This document shows positions 17,410-25,483 of a stretch of DNA of 64,000 bases, piece after piece (the first letter of the stretch is position 1; the number at the start of each line of letters is the position of its first letter). Both the position numbers and the translations under genes were made by a program. Source of the DNA: an uncultured Clostridia bacterium (lineage in GTDB: Bacteria > Bacillota > Clostridia > UMGS1810); contig CAKSIN010000002.1 in NCBI GenBank assembly GCA_934463115.1, positions 62,001-126,000 of the forward strand, in the 5' to 3' direction. A model generated the notes under the pieces. It worked only from the letters and a program-made list of their open reading frames with translations, was not told the DNA's origin and did not search any database.

Positions 17410-17634
17410 ATGATACATGCTCTGTTTTTTGACGGAAATACGATAACGGACAAAAAGCTCTATGAAGTGCGGACAAGAAAGATACTTTCATATTCTGATT
17501 TTATCGCATCATCTGCTAATGTTGCAGTTGTTGCAATAACACGTGACTTAAGCAAATTGGACATAGGAGGGATTGCTGTTGCAATATATCGATTGATAAT
17601 GGACGATAAGTTTATAAGAAGTGTTAAAGAGTAA
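17410..17634 (+). pseudogene. Unrecognised C-terminal fragment in element debris
   Basis: 74 codons from an ATG with no ribosome site. The frame is open further upstream, past the relaxase stop. The block SSANVAVVAITRDLSKLDIGGIAV looks like the conserved end of a larger helical protein, but I cannot name the family. It is probably the 3' remnant of another element gene. Confidence 0.45.
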
Positions 17635-17676
17635 TTTATTTTTAATAATTACAAAAGTCTGTTTGATTAAATAATG

Positions 17677-17717
17677 AAAAAAGCAAAGCCGAAAGTAAAA
17701 TTTGGCTTTGCTTTTTT
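17677..17717. terminator. Bidirectional rho-independent terminator
   Basis: A perfect 14-base inverted repeat (17677-17690 and 17704-17717) with A6 at one end and T6 at the other, so it works on both strands. It ends spoVT on the minus strand and stops any transcript leaving the element debris on the plus strand. Confidence 0.93.
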
Positions 17718-17732
17718 GACGATAAAGTTTTT

Positions 17733-18272
17733 CTAAATTTCCATTTGTTTTGCCAAAAACATAGATGCTGCATTTGCAAGTTTGAGCTCAACATCAGTCA
17801 TCTTGTCGTTGCTGCCGATGCGCATTACCACAACATTTCCGATAACGTCGCCTTCCGAGACAATCGGAGAAACTATACCGGCATTGTATTTGTCGCTTGT
17901 GTCGGTAACCGGGAGATTTTTTTCACTGCTGCACACAAATGCGGTTTTTTCTTCCATAACTTTTTCTATTTCTGTGCTCACCGGTTTTTCGTAAAGTTCC
18001 TTTTTGGAAACACCGGCAGTGGCAATAACGGAATCCTTGTCGGTTATACATATCGGAAAACCTGATGTCTTGTAGAGTGTGTCGGCATATTGTGATGCAA
18101 AATCTCCGAGTTCGCTTACAGGTGAATATTTTTTGAAAATAACTTCGCCGTCTCTGTTGGTAAAAATTTCCAAAGGATCGCCCTCGCGAATACGCATTGT
18201 TTTTCGGATTTCTTTGGGTATTACCACTCTTCCGAGGTCGTCTATACGTCTGACAATTCCTGTTGCTTTCAT
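17733..18272 (-). CDS. spoVT: Stage V sporulation protein T, AbrB-family regulator
   Basis: Transcriptional regulator of late forespore genes, under sigma-G in Bacillus. It has 179 residues. The N-terminal swapped-hairpin AbrB domain reads MKATGIVRRIDDLGRVVIPK, then EIRKTMRIREGDPLEIF, which is almost the same as Bacillus SpoVT. A GAF-like C-terminal domain ends in ASMFLAKQMEI. The start is the ATG at 18270-18272, where AAAAGGAG precedes it. An upstream in-frame start (18314) would add 14 residues that are not in the family. It is good evidence that the host makes endospores. Confidence 0.97.
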   Translation of the reverse strand: MKATGIVRRIDDLGRVVIPKEIRKTMRIREGDPLEIFTNRDGEVIFKKYSPVSELGDFASQYADTLYKTSGFPICITDKDSVIATAGVSKKELYEKPVSTEIEKVMEEKTAFVCSSEKNLPVTDTSDKYNAGIVSPIVSEGDVIGNVVVMRIGSNDKMTDVELKLANAASMFLAKQMEI

Positions 18273-18471
18273 ATAAAAAACTCCTTTTAAACATATAAAC
18301 TTTAAGATTTTCATGCATGACTTTGCATGTGTTATCCTTTGTTCGCTGTTTATATTTTACACAGTTATTGTTTGTAAAAATGGGAGTTTTATGTAAATTG
18401 TTTTTTGGTATTAAATGGTGTTTTAGTGTGTATTTTCAAATTTAAATCGAATTTACACAAACATGCGCCGA

Positions 18472-19212
18472 TTATTTATTAACTGTGTCAAGAATGCTGC
18501 GCGGTATATCCGTTTCGCTGATAATTCCGTCAATTTCCGATAAATGACAAAGGTTGTTAAGACAGGTTTTACCGAATTTATTGCTGCTGCAAAGAAGAAA
18601 TTTTCGTTTAGCCTGCTTTATCATAATGCGCCGGATATCATTTTCCTCCACGGAATTATCTGTGAGATAGCCACTGTCCGATACACCTCTGCATGAGAAA
18701 AATGCGATATCCGCGTTATAACGCTGTATTGCTTTTTCGGCAATTTGACCTACATATGAAAAAGATTTTGTTATCATTTTTCCGCCCGTGCAAATATTGT
18801 TTATACCGAGTTCGCCGAGTAAAAATGAAGCTTTCGCTCCGCTGGTTATAACGACTACTTCTTTACACCTTTCGGCGATATATGGTATAACGCAGTATGC
18901 ACTTGTCGATGCGTCAAGCATAATAGTATCACCGTCGTTTATCAGTTCGGCAGCTTTGCCTGCAATAATCTTTTTTTCCTCGGATTGTTCACTCTCACGC
19001 AAAAAGAAAGAAATTCTGTCATCCGGTGAATTTTTTACAGCCATAACACCGCCGTGTGTTCGTATTATAAGTCCCTTTTCTTCAAGCTTTATAAGATCAC
19101 GGCGGAGCGTGGAAATGCTGGTATATTGTTGCTTTAAAAGTGCGTCAATTGATATATATTCCGATTTTTCAATGGTAGTTAATAGTTCCTTTTCTCTCTC
19201 ATAAAACGACAT
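18472..19212 (-). CDS. DeoR/GlpR-family transcriptional repressor
   Basis: 246 residues. The N-terminal DeoR helix-turn-helix contains YISIDALLKQQYTSISTLRRD, then LIKLEEKGLIIRTHGGV, the family signature. The C-terminal ISOCOT sugar-phosphate sensor domain contains GDTIMLDASTSAYCV, VVVITSGAK and a GGKM turn. Members usually sense a phosphorylated sugar or polyol and repress the adjacent catabolic operon. It is transcribed away from the EEP/AraM/FAD operon across a 156-base intergenic region with inverted repeats, so that operon is the likely target. With a glycerol-1-phosphate dehydrogenase in it, a glycerol-phosphate-like inducer is plausible. Confidence 0.87.
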   Translation of the reverse strand: MSFYEREKELLTTIEKSEYISIDALLKQQYTSISTLRRDLIKLEEKGLIIRTHGGVMAVKNSPDDRISFFLRESEQSEEKKIIAGKAAELINDGDTIMLDASTSAYCVIPYIAERCKEVVVITSGAKASFLLGELGINNICTGGKMITKSFSYVGQIAEKAIQRYNADIAFFSCRGVSDSGYLTDNSVEENDIRRIMIKQAKRKFLLCSSNKFGKTCLNNLCHLSEIDGIISETDIPRSILDTVNK

Positions 19213-19234
19213 AGCTTTTCTCCTGAATTCATAT

Positions 19235-19273
19235 TTTGAACAAAAAAATCACATCTCAGTTCAAAGTTCGAAC
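19235..19273. promoter_or_regulatory. Candidate DeoR operator (inverted repeats)
   Basis: TTTGAAC (19235-19241) and GTTCAAA (19259-19265) form an inverted repeat. An 8-base palindrome, GTTCGAAC, follows directly (19266-19273). They lie between the repressor start and the -35 box of the divergent operon, where repressor binding could block both directions. Confidence 0.55.
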
Positions 19274-19299
19274 GATTAATTCAATTATTTGTGCCAATG

Positions 19300-19328
19300 T
19301 TGACATATTGTGAATTGATTGCTATTAT
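19300..19328 (+). promoter_or_regulatory. Sigma-A promoter of the EEP-AraM-FAD-SGNH operon
   Basis: TTGACA (19300-19305), a 17-base spacer, and TATTAT (19323-19328). The transcript would start about 35 bases before the first gene. Confidence 0.8.
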
Positions 19329-19368
19329 TGTATCATAAATAAATTTAGCAGTCAAGGAGAGTGTTGGT

Positions 19369-20181
19369 ATGAGCACGATAAAAGTTGTTACATTCAATGC
19401 GAGAAGCGTGTATTTTGATAAAGATAACAGCTATGACGGTATCAGGTCATTTGTTTTTAGGGCAGGATTCATTTATGATAAAATACATAGTGAAATGCCG
19501 GATATTATTTTGTTTCAGGAGTTTAGGAAAGAACATCTCGTTATAATGCAGCGATTGCTTTGCGAGTATGAATTTATAGGACATTTTCGTAATGCGGATT
19601 ATGATGGTGAGGGTGTTTATACAGCCGTTAAAAAGAATAGAATTCAGGTATTGGGATTTGATAGTTACTGGCTGAGCCCCACACCGTACGTTGCCGGTTC
19701 GCGTTATGAAAATCAGAGCGATTGTCCGAGAACGTGCCTCACGGTAAAGGTTCGCGATATCGAAAACGGAATGGTTTTCAGGGTTTTAAATACACACTTG
19801 GATCATATATCCGATGAAGCCAGAATATTGGGAATCAAGCAAATATTAAATTGCGCATGTGATGAAACGGATGAAGACAATATACCATTTATACTCGGCG
19901 GTGATTTCAATGCAGCCCCGGAGTCCGACACTATCAAGTATTGCAGCGAATTTGACAGAATCAAACTGTTTGATATAACGAAAAATATTGATGTTACATT
20001 TCATGATTGGGGAAAGAGAAAGGCTAAAATTGATTATATATATGTCACGGCGAAATTTGCGGATAGAGTGAAATACGTATATACATGGGATGATGAAGTG
20101 TACGGAATGTATTTGTCAGACCATTATCCGGTATGTGTGGAATTCAGTGACGATAAATCAAGAGAGGGTGATTTGATATGA
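19369..20181 (+). CDS. Endonuclease/exonuclease/phosphatase (EEP) family phosphodiesterase
   Basis: 270 residues, the full EEP fold (DNase I/sphingomyelinase superfamily), with no signal peptide. The metal and catalytic motifs are FNARS (N-term), DIILFQEF (metal glutamate), NTHLDH (catalytic histidine), GGDFNAAPES, IDYIYV and the terminal SDHYPV histidine. These enzymes cut phosphodiesters in nucleic acids, phospholipids or small molecules. Placed before a glycerol-1-phosphate dehydrogenase gene, with a 4-base overlap (ATGA), it may release glycerol phosphate from a phosphodiester-linked compound. That is inference. Confidence 0.87.
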   Translation: MSTIKVVTFNARSVYFDKDNSYDGIRSFVFRAGFIYDKIHSEMPDIILFQEFRKEHLVIMQRLLCEYEFIGHFRNADYDGEGVYTAVKKNRIQVLGFDSYWLSPTPYVAGSRYENQSDCPRTCLTVKVRDIENGMVFRVLNTHLDHISDEARILGIKQILNCACDETDEDNIPFILGGDFNAAPESDTIKYCSEFDRIKLFDITKNIDVTFHDWGKRKAKIDYIYVTAKFADRVKYVYTWDDEVYGMYLSDHYPVCVEFSDDKSREGDLI

Positions 20182-21473
20182 GTGAAATTTGCAGCTGCGG
20201 AAAGATACATAAAACATCTGTAAAAAAAGTTGTTTCCGAACCCGGCGCGGTTGAAAAAATATCTGATTTTGTGAAATCATTTAATTCCGCAAAGCCGTTT
20301 ATTTTGGCGGATGTGAATACATATAAAGCTGCCGGTGAAAGAGTGTCGCAGTTATTAAAAAAAGACGGAATAAGTTTTTCAAAATATGTATTTGGAAGCG
20401 CAACGGTCAAACCCGATGAAAACAGTGTTGGCTCTGTCATGATGCACTATGATAACGACTGCGATTTGATTGTCGCAGTAGGTTCGGGTGTAATAAACGA
20501 CATCGGAAAAATTTTAAGCCGACTTACGAAAAATCCGTACATAATTGTTGCAACCGCTCCGTCGATGGATGGATATGCTTCCGCGGCTTCGTCAATGGAT
20601 GTTGACGGACTGAAGATTTCACTAAGCAGCAGATGCCCGGATGTTATTATCGGGGATATCGATATTTTAAAAAATGCTCCGATAAGAATGATTCAGTCGG
20701 GACTCGGTGACATGCTTGCAAAGTACATAAGTATTTGCGAATGGCGAATTGCTCATCTGCTTGTCGGAGAATACTATTGCGAATATGTTGCGGATTTAGT
20801 AAGAGCGGCGCTGAAAAGGTGCATTGATAATGCGGAAGGTGTTTTAAAAAGAGAACCAGAGGCGGTTAAGGCGGTTTTTGACGGATTGATTATGGGCGGT
20901 ATGGCTATGGAATATGCCGGGTTGTCAAGACCTGCATCCGGTGTTGAACATTATATTTCGCACATATGGGATATGAGAGGACTTGCGTTTGGCACAAAAA
21001 CAGACTTTCACGGAATACAATGCGCCATCGGCACTCTTGTCGCGGCTCGGATATATGAAAAAGTCCAAAAATATTCACCCGATAAAGAAAAGGCTCTTGC
21101 GTATGTAAAGAGTTTCGATGTTGAAAAATGGAACAAATTGCTCACGGATTTTGTCGGTAGCGGCGCAGAATCTATGATTGAACTTGAGAAGAAGGAACAA
21201 AAATACAACGTAGAAAAGCATGCGGCAAGACTTGATAAAATTATTGATAGTTGGAACGATATTGTAAAAATCATAAAAGAAGAAGTTCCTTCGGCAGGAA
21301 AAATAGAGAGAGTTCTGGATTCAATCGGTGCTCCGAAAACGTGTGACGAAATAGGAATTGATAATAAACTGCTCCCGATGACATTTAAGGCGTCAAAGGA
21401 TATAAGGGACAAATACGTTCTGTCGAGACTGTGCTGGGATTTGGGAATAATTGATGATATCAAATTTAATTAA
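20178..21473 (+). CDS. araM: sn-glycerol-1-phosphate dehydrogenase (AraM/EgsA family)
   Basis: NAD(P)-dependent metal enzyme interconverting dihydroxyacetone phosphate and sn-glycerol-1-phosphate, the archaeal-type glycerol backbone. It has 431 residues, slightly longer than Bacillus AraM (394). Motifs are the nucleotide loop AVGSGVINDIGK, the substrate loop ATAPSMDGYASAASSM, and metal ligands in SGLGDMLAK, SGVEHYISH and TDFHGIQCAIGT. In Bacillus araM sits in the arabinose operon, so its role in carbohydrate use is open. No heptaprenylglyceryl phosphate synthase (pcrB) gene is in the window. It overlaps the EEP gene by 4 bases, so the two are coexpressed. Confidence 0.9.
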   Translation: MSEICSCGKIHKTSVKKVVSEPGAVEKISDFVKSFNSAKPFILADVNTYKAAGERVSQLLKKDGISFSKYVFGSATVKPDENSVGSVMMHYDNDCDLIVAVGSGVINDIGKILSRLTKNPYIIVATAPSMDGYASAASSMDVDGLKISLSSRCPDVIIGDIDILKNAPIRMIQSGLGDMLAKYISICEWRIAHLLVGEYYCEYVADLVRAALKRCIDNAEGVLKREPEAVKAVFDGLIMGGMAMEYAGLSRPASGVEHYISHIWDMRGLAFGTKTDFHGIQCAIGTLVAARIYEKVQKYSPDKEKALAYVKSFDVEKWNKLLTDFVGSGAESMIELEKKEQKYNVEKHAARLDKIIDSWNDIVKIIKEEVPSAGKIERVLDSIGAPKTCDEIGIDNKLLPMTFKASKDIRDKYVLSRLCWDLGIIDDIKFN

Positions 21474-21561
21474 CGATGCACTAAAATATATGCAGCTGCT
21501 CAAAAACGGATAAGAAATGACAAACAGAAAAAAGATATGATTTTTATAGGAGAATATTGAT

Positions 21562-23382
21562 ATGTTAAAAAATATGCTGAAAACTGTTAAACATGACTGT
21601 GATTTATGCGTTGTAGGTGGTGGACTTGGCGGTATACTTACTGCAATTTCCGCGGCAAGGCACGGTGCAAAGGTTGTGCTCATGCAAGACAGACCCGTTC
21701 TTGGAGGAAATTCATCATCAGAAATCAGAATGTGGGTGTCCGGTGCGGGCAGCCGTGTCAGAAACCTACAGGAAACAGGCATAATGGAAGAAATATTACT
21801 CGAGAATATGCATAGAAATCCATCGAGAAATTTTTCAATTTGGGATTCCATTCTTTATGAAAAGGTTAAATTTGAAGAAAATATAGAGCTTTTGCTTAAC
21901 TGTGCGTGTTGCGATGCGATTACGGATGATAAAACTATAAAGACGGTTACAGGGTTTCAGCTTACAACATATACATGGCATGAGGTTAATGCAAAAATAT
22001 TCGCCGATTGCTCCGGTGACAGCATACTTGCGGAACTTGCAGGCGCGGAGTATATGCTTGGAAGAGAGGATAAAAAAACATTTGGCGAGAGCTTGGCGCT
22101 TGAGACGGCGGATAGGAAAACTATGGGTATGAGCCTTATGATACAGGCGCATGAAACTGACAGAAAAATTGAGTTTATTCCGCCAAAATGGGCTTATGTT
22201 TTCAATACCGATGAGGATATGAAAAATAAGCCACACGACTGCCTTGAAAAAATTAATACAAATTTCTATTGGATTGAACTTGGCGGTGAACAGGATTCAA
22301 TACACGATACCGAGGAAATACGCGATGAACTCCTGAAAATTGCATTTGGAGTGTGGGATCATATAAAAAATAAAGGTGACCACGGTGCTGATAATTGGGA
22401 ACTTGATTGGATTGGCTTTTTGCCCGGAAAGCGTGAGAGCCGAAGATATGTTGGCGATTATATTATGACGCAAGACGATGTTATGAACGGAAAAATTCCG
22501 AGTGATACTGTTGCGTATGGCGGCTGGCAGATGGATAATCATTTACCCGGAGGCTTTTGGATGGACGGCAATGACGGAGGTCATCTTCAAAAGGTGCGGC
22601 TTAATGAACCGTATGGAATACCGTACAGAAGTTTATATTCTAAAAATATAAAGAATCTTATGTTCGCCGGAAGAAATATAAGTGCTTCGCATCTTGCGTT
22701 CAGCACAACAAGAGTGATGGCTACCTGCGGAGTTATCGGACAGGCAGTCGGAACTGCGGCTGCGCTTGCGATTGAATATGACATATTGCCGGCAGAAGTT
22801 TTATCGCATATAAGCGAACTCCAAAAGAGACTTTTGGATGATGACTGTTTCCTGCCAAAGTTCATCAGAAAAGTGCCCGAGCTTACTCAAAAGGCAAGTC
22901 TGAGCGCGGATTACGGAGATGTTTCCGCTATTCAAAACGGCATCGACCGGAAAATATGGGGAAATGATAACGGATATTGGGGAATATGCGGAAGACCAAT
23001 CACATATACCTTTGCCGAAAAGCAGCATATAACATCATTCAGATTGATTGTAGACAGTGATCTTGACCGTGAATACACGGATGGCAATCCCGATGCGCTG
23101 AATATATCGGCAACATTGTTCCGCCGCAAAGACTATAATCATACAACTTTTGGATTTCCAAAATGTATGCTCAAAGAATTTTCTGTTGAGGTTATAAATG
23201 ATGACGGGAAATGGGAAGAGGTATATTACACGGATTCAAATCATCAGAGAATGATAACAGGAATTATTAACCGAGATACCACTGCTGTAAGACTTATCCC
23301 GAAAAACACATATTTTTCGGAATCGCTTTGGACAACATACGGAAGTGCTCAGGCACACATTTTTGCGTTTGATATACAATAA
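21562..23382 (+). CDS. FAD-dependent oxidoreductase (FAD_oxidored/xanthan-lyase-associated type), 606 aa
   Basis: An N-terminal Rossmann motif binds FAD: CVVGGGLGGILTAISAARHG, with the ribose-binding acidic position replaced by MQDRP. GGNSSSEIRMWVSGAG follows. A second FAD contact region is near the middle (KNLMFAGRNISASHLAF). The C-terminal 130 residues form a beta-rich domain (ITSFRLIVDSDLDREY..., VRLIPKNTYFS) resembling an Ig- or carbohydrate-binding-like fold. There is no signal peptide. Enzymes of this family occur in glycan-utilisation loci, but their substrates are mostly unknown. The 88-base gap from araM has no terminator, so it is likely in the same operon. Confidence 0.8.
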   Translation: MLKNMLKTVKHDCDLCVVGGGLGGILTAISAARHGAKVVLMQDRPVLGGNSSSEIRMWVSGAGSRVRNLQETGIMEEILLENMHRNPSRNFSIWDSILYEKVKFEENIELLLNCACCDAITDDKTIKTVTGFQLTTYTWHEVNAKIFADCSGDSILAELAGAEYMLGREDKKTFGESLALETADRKTMGMSLMIQAHETDRKIEFIPPKWAYVFNTDEDMKNKPHDCLEKINTNFYWIELGGEQDSIHDTEEIRDELLKIAFGVWDHIKNKGDHGADNWELDWIGFLPGKRESRRYVGDYIMTQDDVMNGKIPSDTVAYGGWQMDNHLPGGFWMDGNDGGHLQKVRLNEPYGIPYRSLYSKNIKNLMFAGRNISASHLAFSTTRVMATCGVIGQAVGTAAALAIEYDILPAEVLSHISELQKRLLDDDCFLPKFIRKVPELTQKASLSADYGDVSAIQNGIDRKIWGNDNGYWGICGRPITYTFAEKQHITSFRLIVDSDLDREYTDGNPDALNISATLFRRKDYNHTTFGFPKCMLKEFSVEVINDDGKWEEVYYTDSNHQRMITGIINRDTTAVRLIPKNTYFSESLWTTYGSAQAHIFAFDIQ

Positions 23383-23397
23383 TGGGGGGTAACTGCT

Positions 23398-24705
23398 ATG
23401 ATATATAACAAATGTATAGAAGAAGCATACAATGCCGATGTTCTCGTGTCGGGAGGAGGTCCTGCCGGAATATGTGCAGCAGTTGCTGCCGCTCGACAAA
23501 ACATGAATGTGATTTTGGTTGAGCGATATGGTGCAGTCGGCGGAAACCTTACACTCGGAAATGTAAGCCCGATATTGGGCAGAGTATCAAAAGGCACAAT
23601 GTATGATGAAATTATATCTTTGCTTTCCGAAAAACATAGTAATGAAGAAAAAGTTGAGACTCGAAACGGCAAGGAAATTCATATTGATTCAGAGGAAGCA
23701 AAGGGAATATTAATAAAGTTTTTATATGATAACAACGTTAAGGTTTTACTTCAAACACCTGTTGTTGATGTAATTTTAAATGAAAATACCATAAATGGAG
23801 TTATAATAAACACACCGGTGGGACTAAAAGCCATAAAAGCCAAGAGAGTTATTGATGCTACAGGGGATGGTACGATATCCTATCTTTGCGGTTGTGATTT
23901 TAAGGTTGGAAGAGACGGCGACGGGCTGACGCAGCCGGTAACACTTGAATTTACAGTTAATAATGTAGACGAAGAAAAAGCTATAATGTGCTTTGGTGGA
24001 AGTGATCCTGTAAAATTGCCTGACGGACGAAAGTATTCTGAATTTTGTGCTGAATGCGAAAAAAACGGTGTTTTGCCGAAAAATGTGTCAATAGTACGTC
24101 TTCATAAAACTTTTTATAAAGGTGAAAGAAATGTTAATGCAACGCAGTTGAACGGATTTAATGCATTAAATGAGGAAGAATACTATGCTGCAGAAGTTGA
24201 ACTGCGTATTCAGATTGAAAAGATAGTTAATTTTTTGAGAAAGTATATACCAGGTTATGAAAATTGTGAAGTTAAGACAACTGCCTCAACACTTGGAGTG
24301 AGAGAAAGCCGAAGAATCATGGGTGAATATGTTATAAATGACGGCGATGTTGAGAATGGAAATCATTATGACGATGCGGTTGTTCATGATGCATGGTTTT
24401 TAATTGATATTCATAATCCTTCCGGCGGCGGACAGGCTGAAGGTCACTCAAAAATGGCTGTTCCGTACGATATAAGATACGGCGCACTTGTTCCTGTCAG
24501 TGTGGATAATCTCCTTACATCAGGCAGGTGTATTTCGGGAACTCATAGGGCTCATGCGTCATACAGAGTAATGGCGATATGTATGGCAACCGGCGAGGCA
24601 GCGGGAATAGCGGCGGCGCTCAGCGTCTTGGAAAATGTGACACCGAGGTGTTTGAAAGTATCAAAAATAAGACATATCTTAAAGAATAATGGTGTAATAT
24701 TATAA
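23398..24705 (+). CDS. FAD-dependent oxidoreductase (FAD_oxidored family), 435 aa
   Basis: It has the FAD-binding motif VLVSGGGPAGICAAVAAARQ, then VERYGAVGGNLTLG and the conserved later block NLLTSGRCISGTHRAHASYR with MAICMATGEAAGIAAAL. It is a distant paralogue of the preceding gene without the C-terminal beta domain. No cysteine cluster or signal peptide is present. It begins 16 bases after its neighbour, so the two may act in succession on the same substrate or as a pair. Its reaction is not known. Confidence 0.8.
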   Translation: MIYNKCIEEAYNADVLVSGGGPAGICAAVAAARQNMNVILVERYGAVGGNLTLGNVSPILGRVSKGTMYDEIISLLSEKHSNEEKVETRNGKEIHIDSEEAKGILIKFLYDNNVKVLLQTPVVDVILNENTINGVIINTPVGLKAIKAKRVIDATGDGTISYLCGCDFKVGRDGDGLTQPVTLEFTVNNVDEEKAIMCFGGSDPVKLPDGRKYSEFCAECEKNGVLPKNVSIVRLHKTFYKGERNVNATQLNGFNALNEEEYYAAEVELRIQIEKIVNFLRKYIPGYENCEVKTTASTLGVRESRRIMGEYVINDGDVENGNHYDDAVVHDAWFLIDIHNPSGGGQAEGHSKMAVPYDIRYGALVPVSVDNLLTSGRCISGTHRAHASYRVMAICMATGEAAGIAAALSVLENVTPRCLKVSKIRHILKNNGVIL

Positions 24706-24779
24706 TTAAAATTTTGGTTATGATGGCAAAGGGCGATACGCTGAAAGAATTGAATTAAACATAATTTGGAGCTGATTAT

Positions 24780-25433
24780 ATGAAATTAAAGAACAAAAAA
24801 GTATTGTTTCTCGGTGACAGCATTACCGAGGGAAAGGGTGCGTCATCACCCGAAAAATGCTACGTATCGGTATTTGGTAAAATATCGGGAGCGGAAGTAA
24901 AAAACTACGGTATAGGCGGAACACGAATTGCAAGACAGCGGCGCAAGAGTGTGAAGGAACGTCATGATAGGGATTTTATGTCTCGGGTTGACGGTATGGA
25001 CGGCAATGCGGATGTAGTAGTGGTTTTTGGCGGAACAAACGATTTCGGACACGGCGATTCAACAATCGGCACAATGGAGTCGCGCGATGAATACACATTT
25101 TACGGGGCTTTGCACATTTTGTGTACAGAGCTTATAAACAAATATCCGCATGCCGAAATTGTATTTATTACTCCGCTTCACAGAATAAGCGAAGATGATG
25201 AAATAAACGAAATCGGCCTGAAACACGAGGTGCTTTTGTCGGGATATGTCGATATAATAAAAGAAGTGGCGGGTTATTACGGACTGCCTGTATTGGATTT
25301 ATTCAATACAAGCGGAATACAGCCAAAGGTGGATATCATAAGAGAAATATATATGCCGGACGGACTCCACCCGTCGGATATCGGCGCAGAAAAAATAGCC
25401 AAAAGAATTTACAGTTTTCTTTCGTCACTGTAA
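24780..25433 (+). CDS. SGNH/GDSL-family hydrolase (likely carbohydrate esterase)
   Basis: 217 residues, cytosolic (no leader). The four SGNH blocks are present: FLGDSITEG (nucleophile S14), NYGIGGTRI (block II glycine), VFGGTND (block III asparagine) and PDGLHPS (Asp-His pair). It is probably a deacetylase acting on esterified sugars, or a lysophospholipase-type enzyme. The DeoR operon context and the neighbouring EEP phosphodiesterase leave both carbohydrate and lipid substrates possible. It is the last gene of the operon, before a strong terminator. Confidence 0.85.
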   Translation: MKLKNKKVLFLGDSITEGKGASSPEKCYVSVFGKISGAEVKNYGIGGTRIARQRRKSVKERHDRDFMSRVDGMDGNADVVVVFGGTNDFGHGDSTIGTMESRDEYTFYGALHILCTELINKYPHAEIVFITPLHRISEDDEINEIGLKHEVLLSGYVDIIKEVAGYYGLPVLDLFNTSGIQPKVDIIREIYMPDGLHPSDIGAEKIAKRIYSFLSSL

Positions 25434-25442
25434 GAACAGAAA

Positions 25443-25480
25443 ATGCCGGAGTGTACAATCAGCACTCCGGCATAGTTTTT
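25443..25480. terminator. Bidirectional terminator between convergent operons
   Basis: A perfect 11-base GC-rich stem (25443-25453 with 25463-25473) with a 9-base loop. AGTTTTT follows on the plus strand. On the minus strand the 3' flank is TTTTCTGTTC. It stops both the SGNH operon and the yesNM operon. Confidence 0.9.
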
Positions 25481-25483
25481 ATC

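Noticed and set aside
18273..18471. Small gene or sigma-G promoter between deoR and spoVT
   Set aside because: No open frame with a ribosome site and no clear sigma-G boxes. Only AT-rich sequence and a short ATGCAT-type palindrome were seen.
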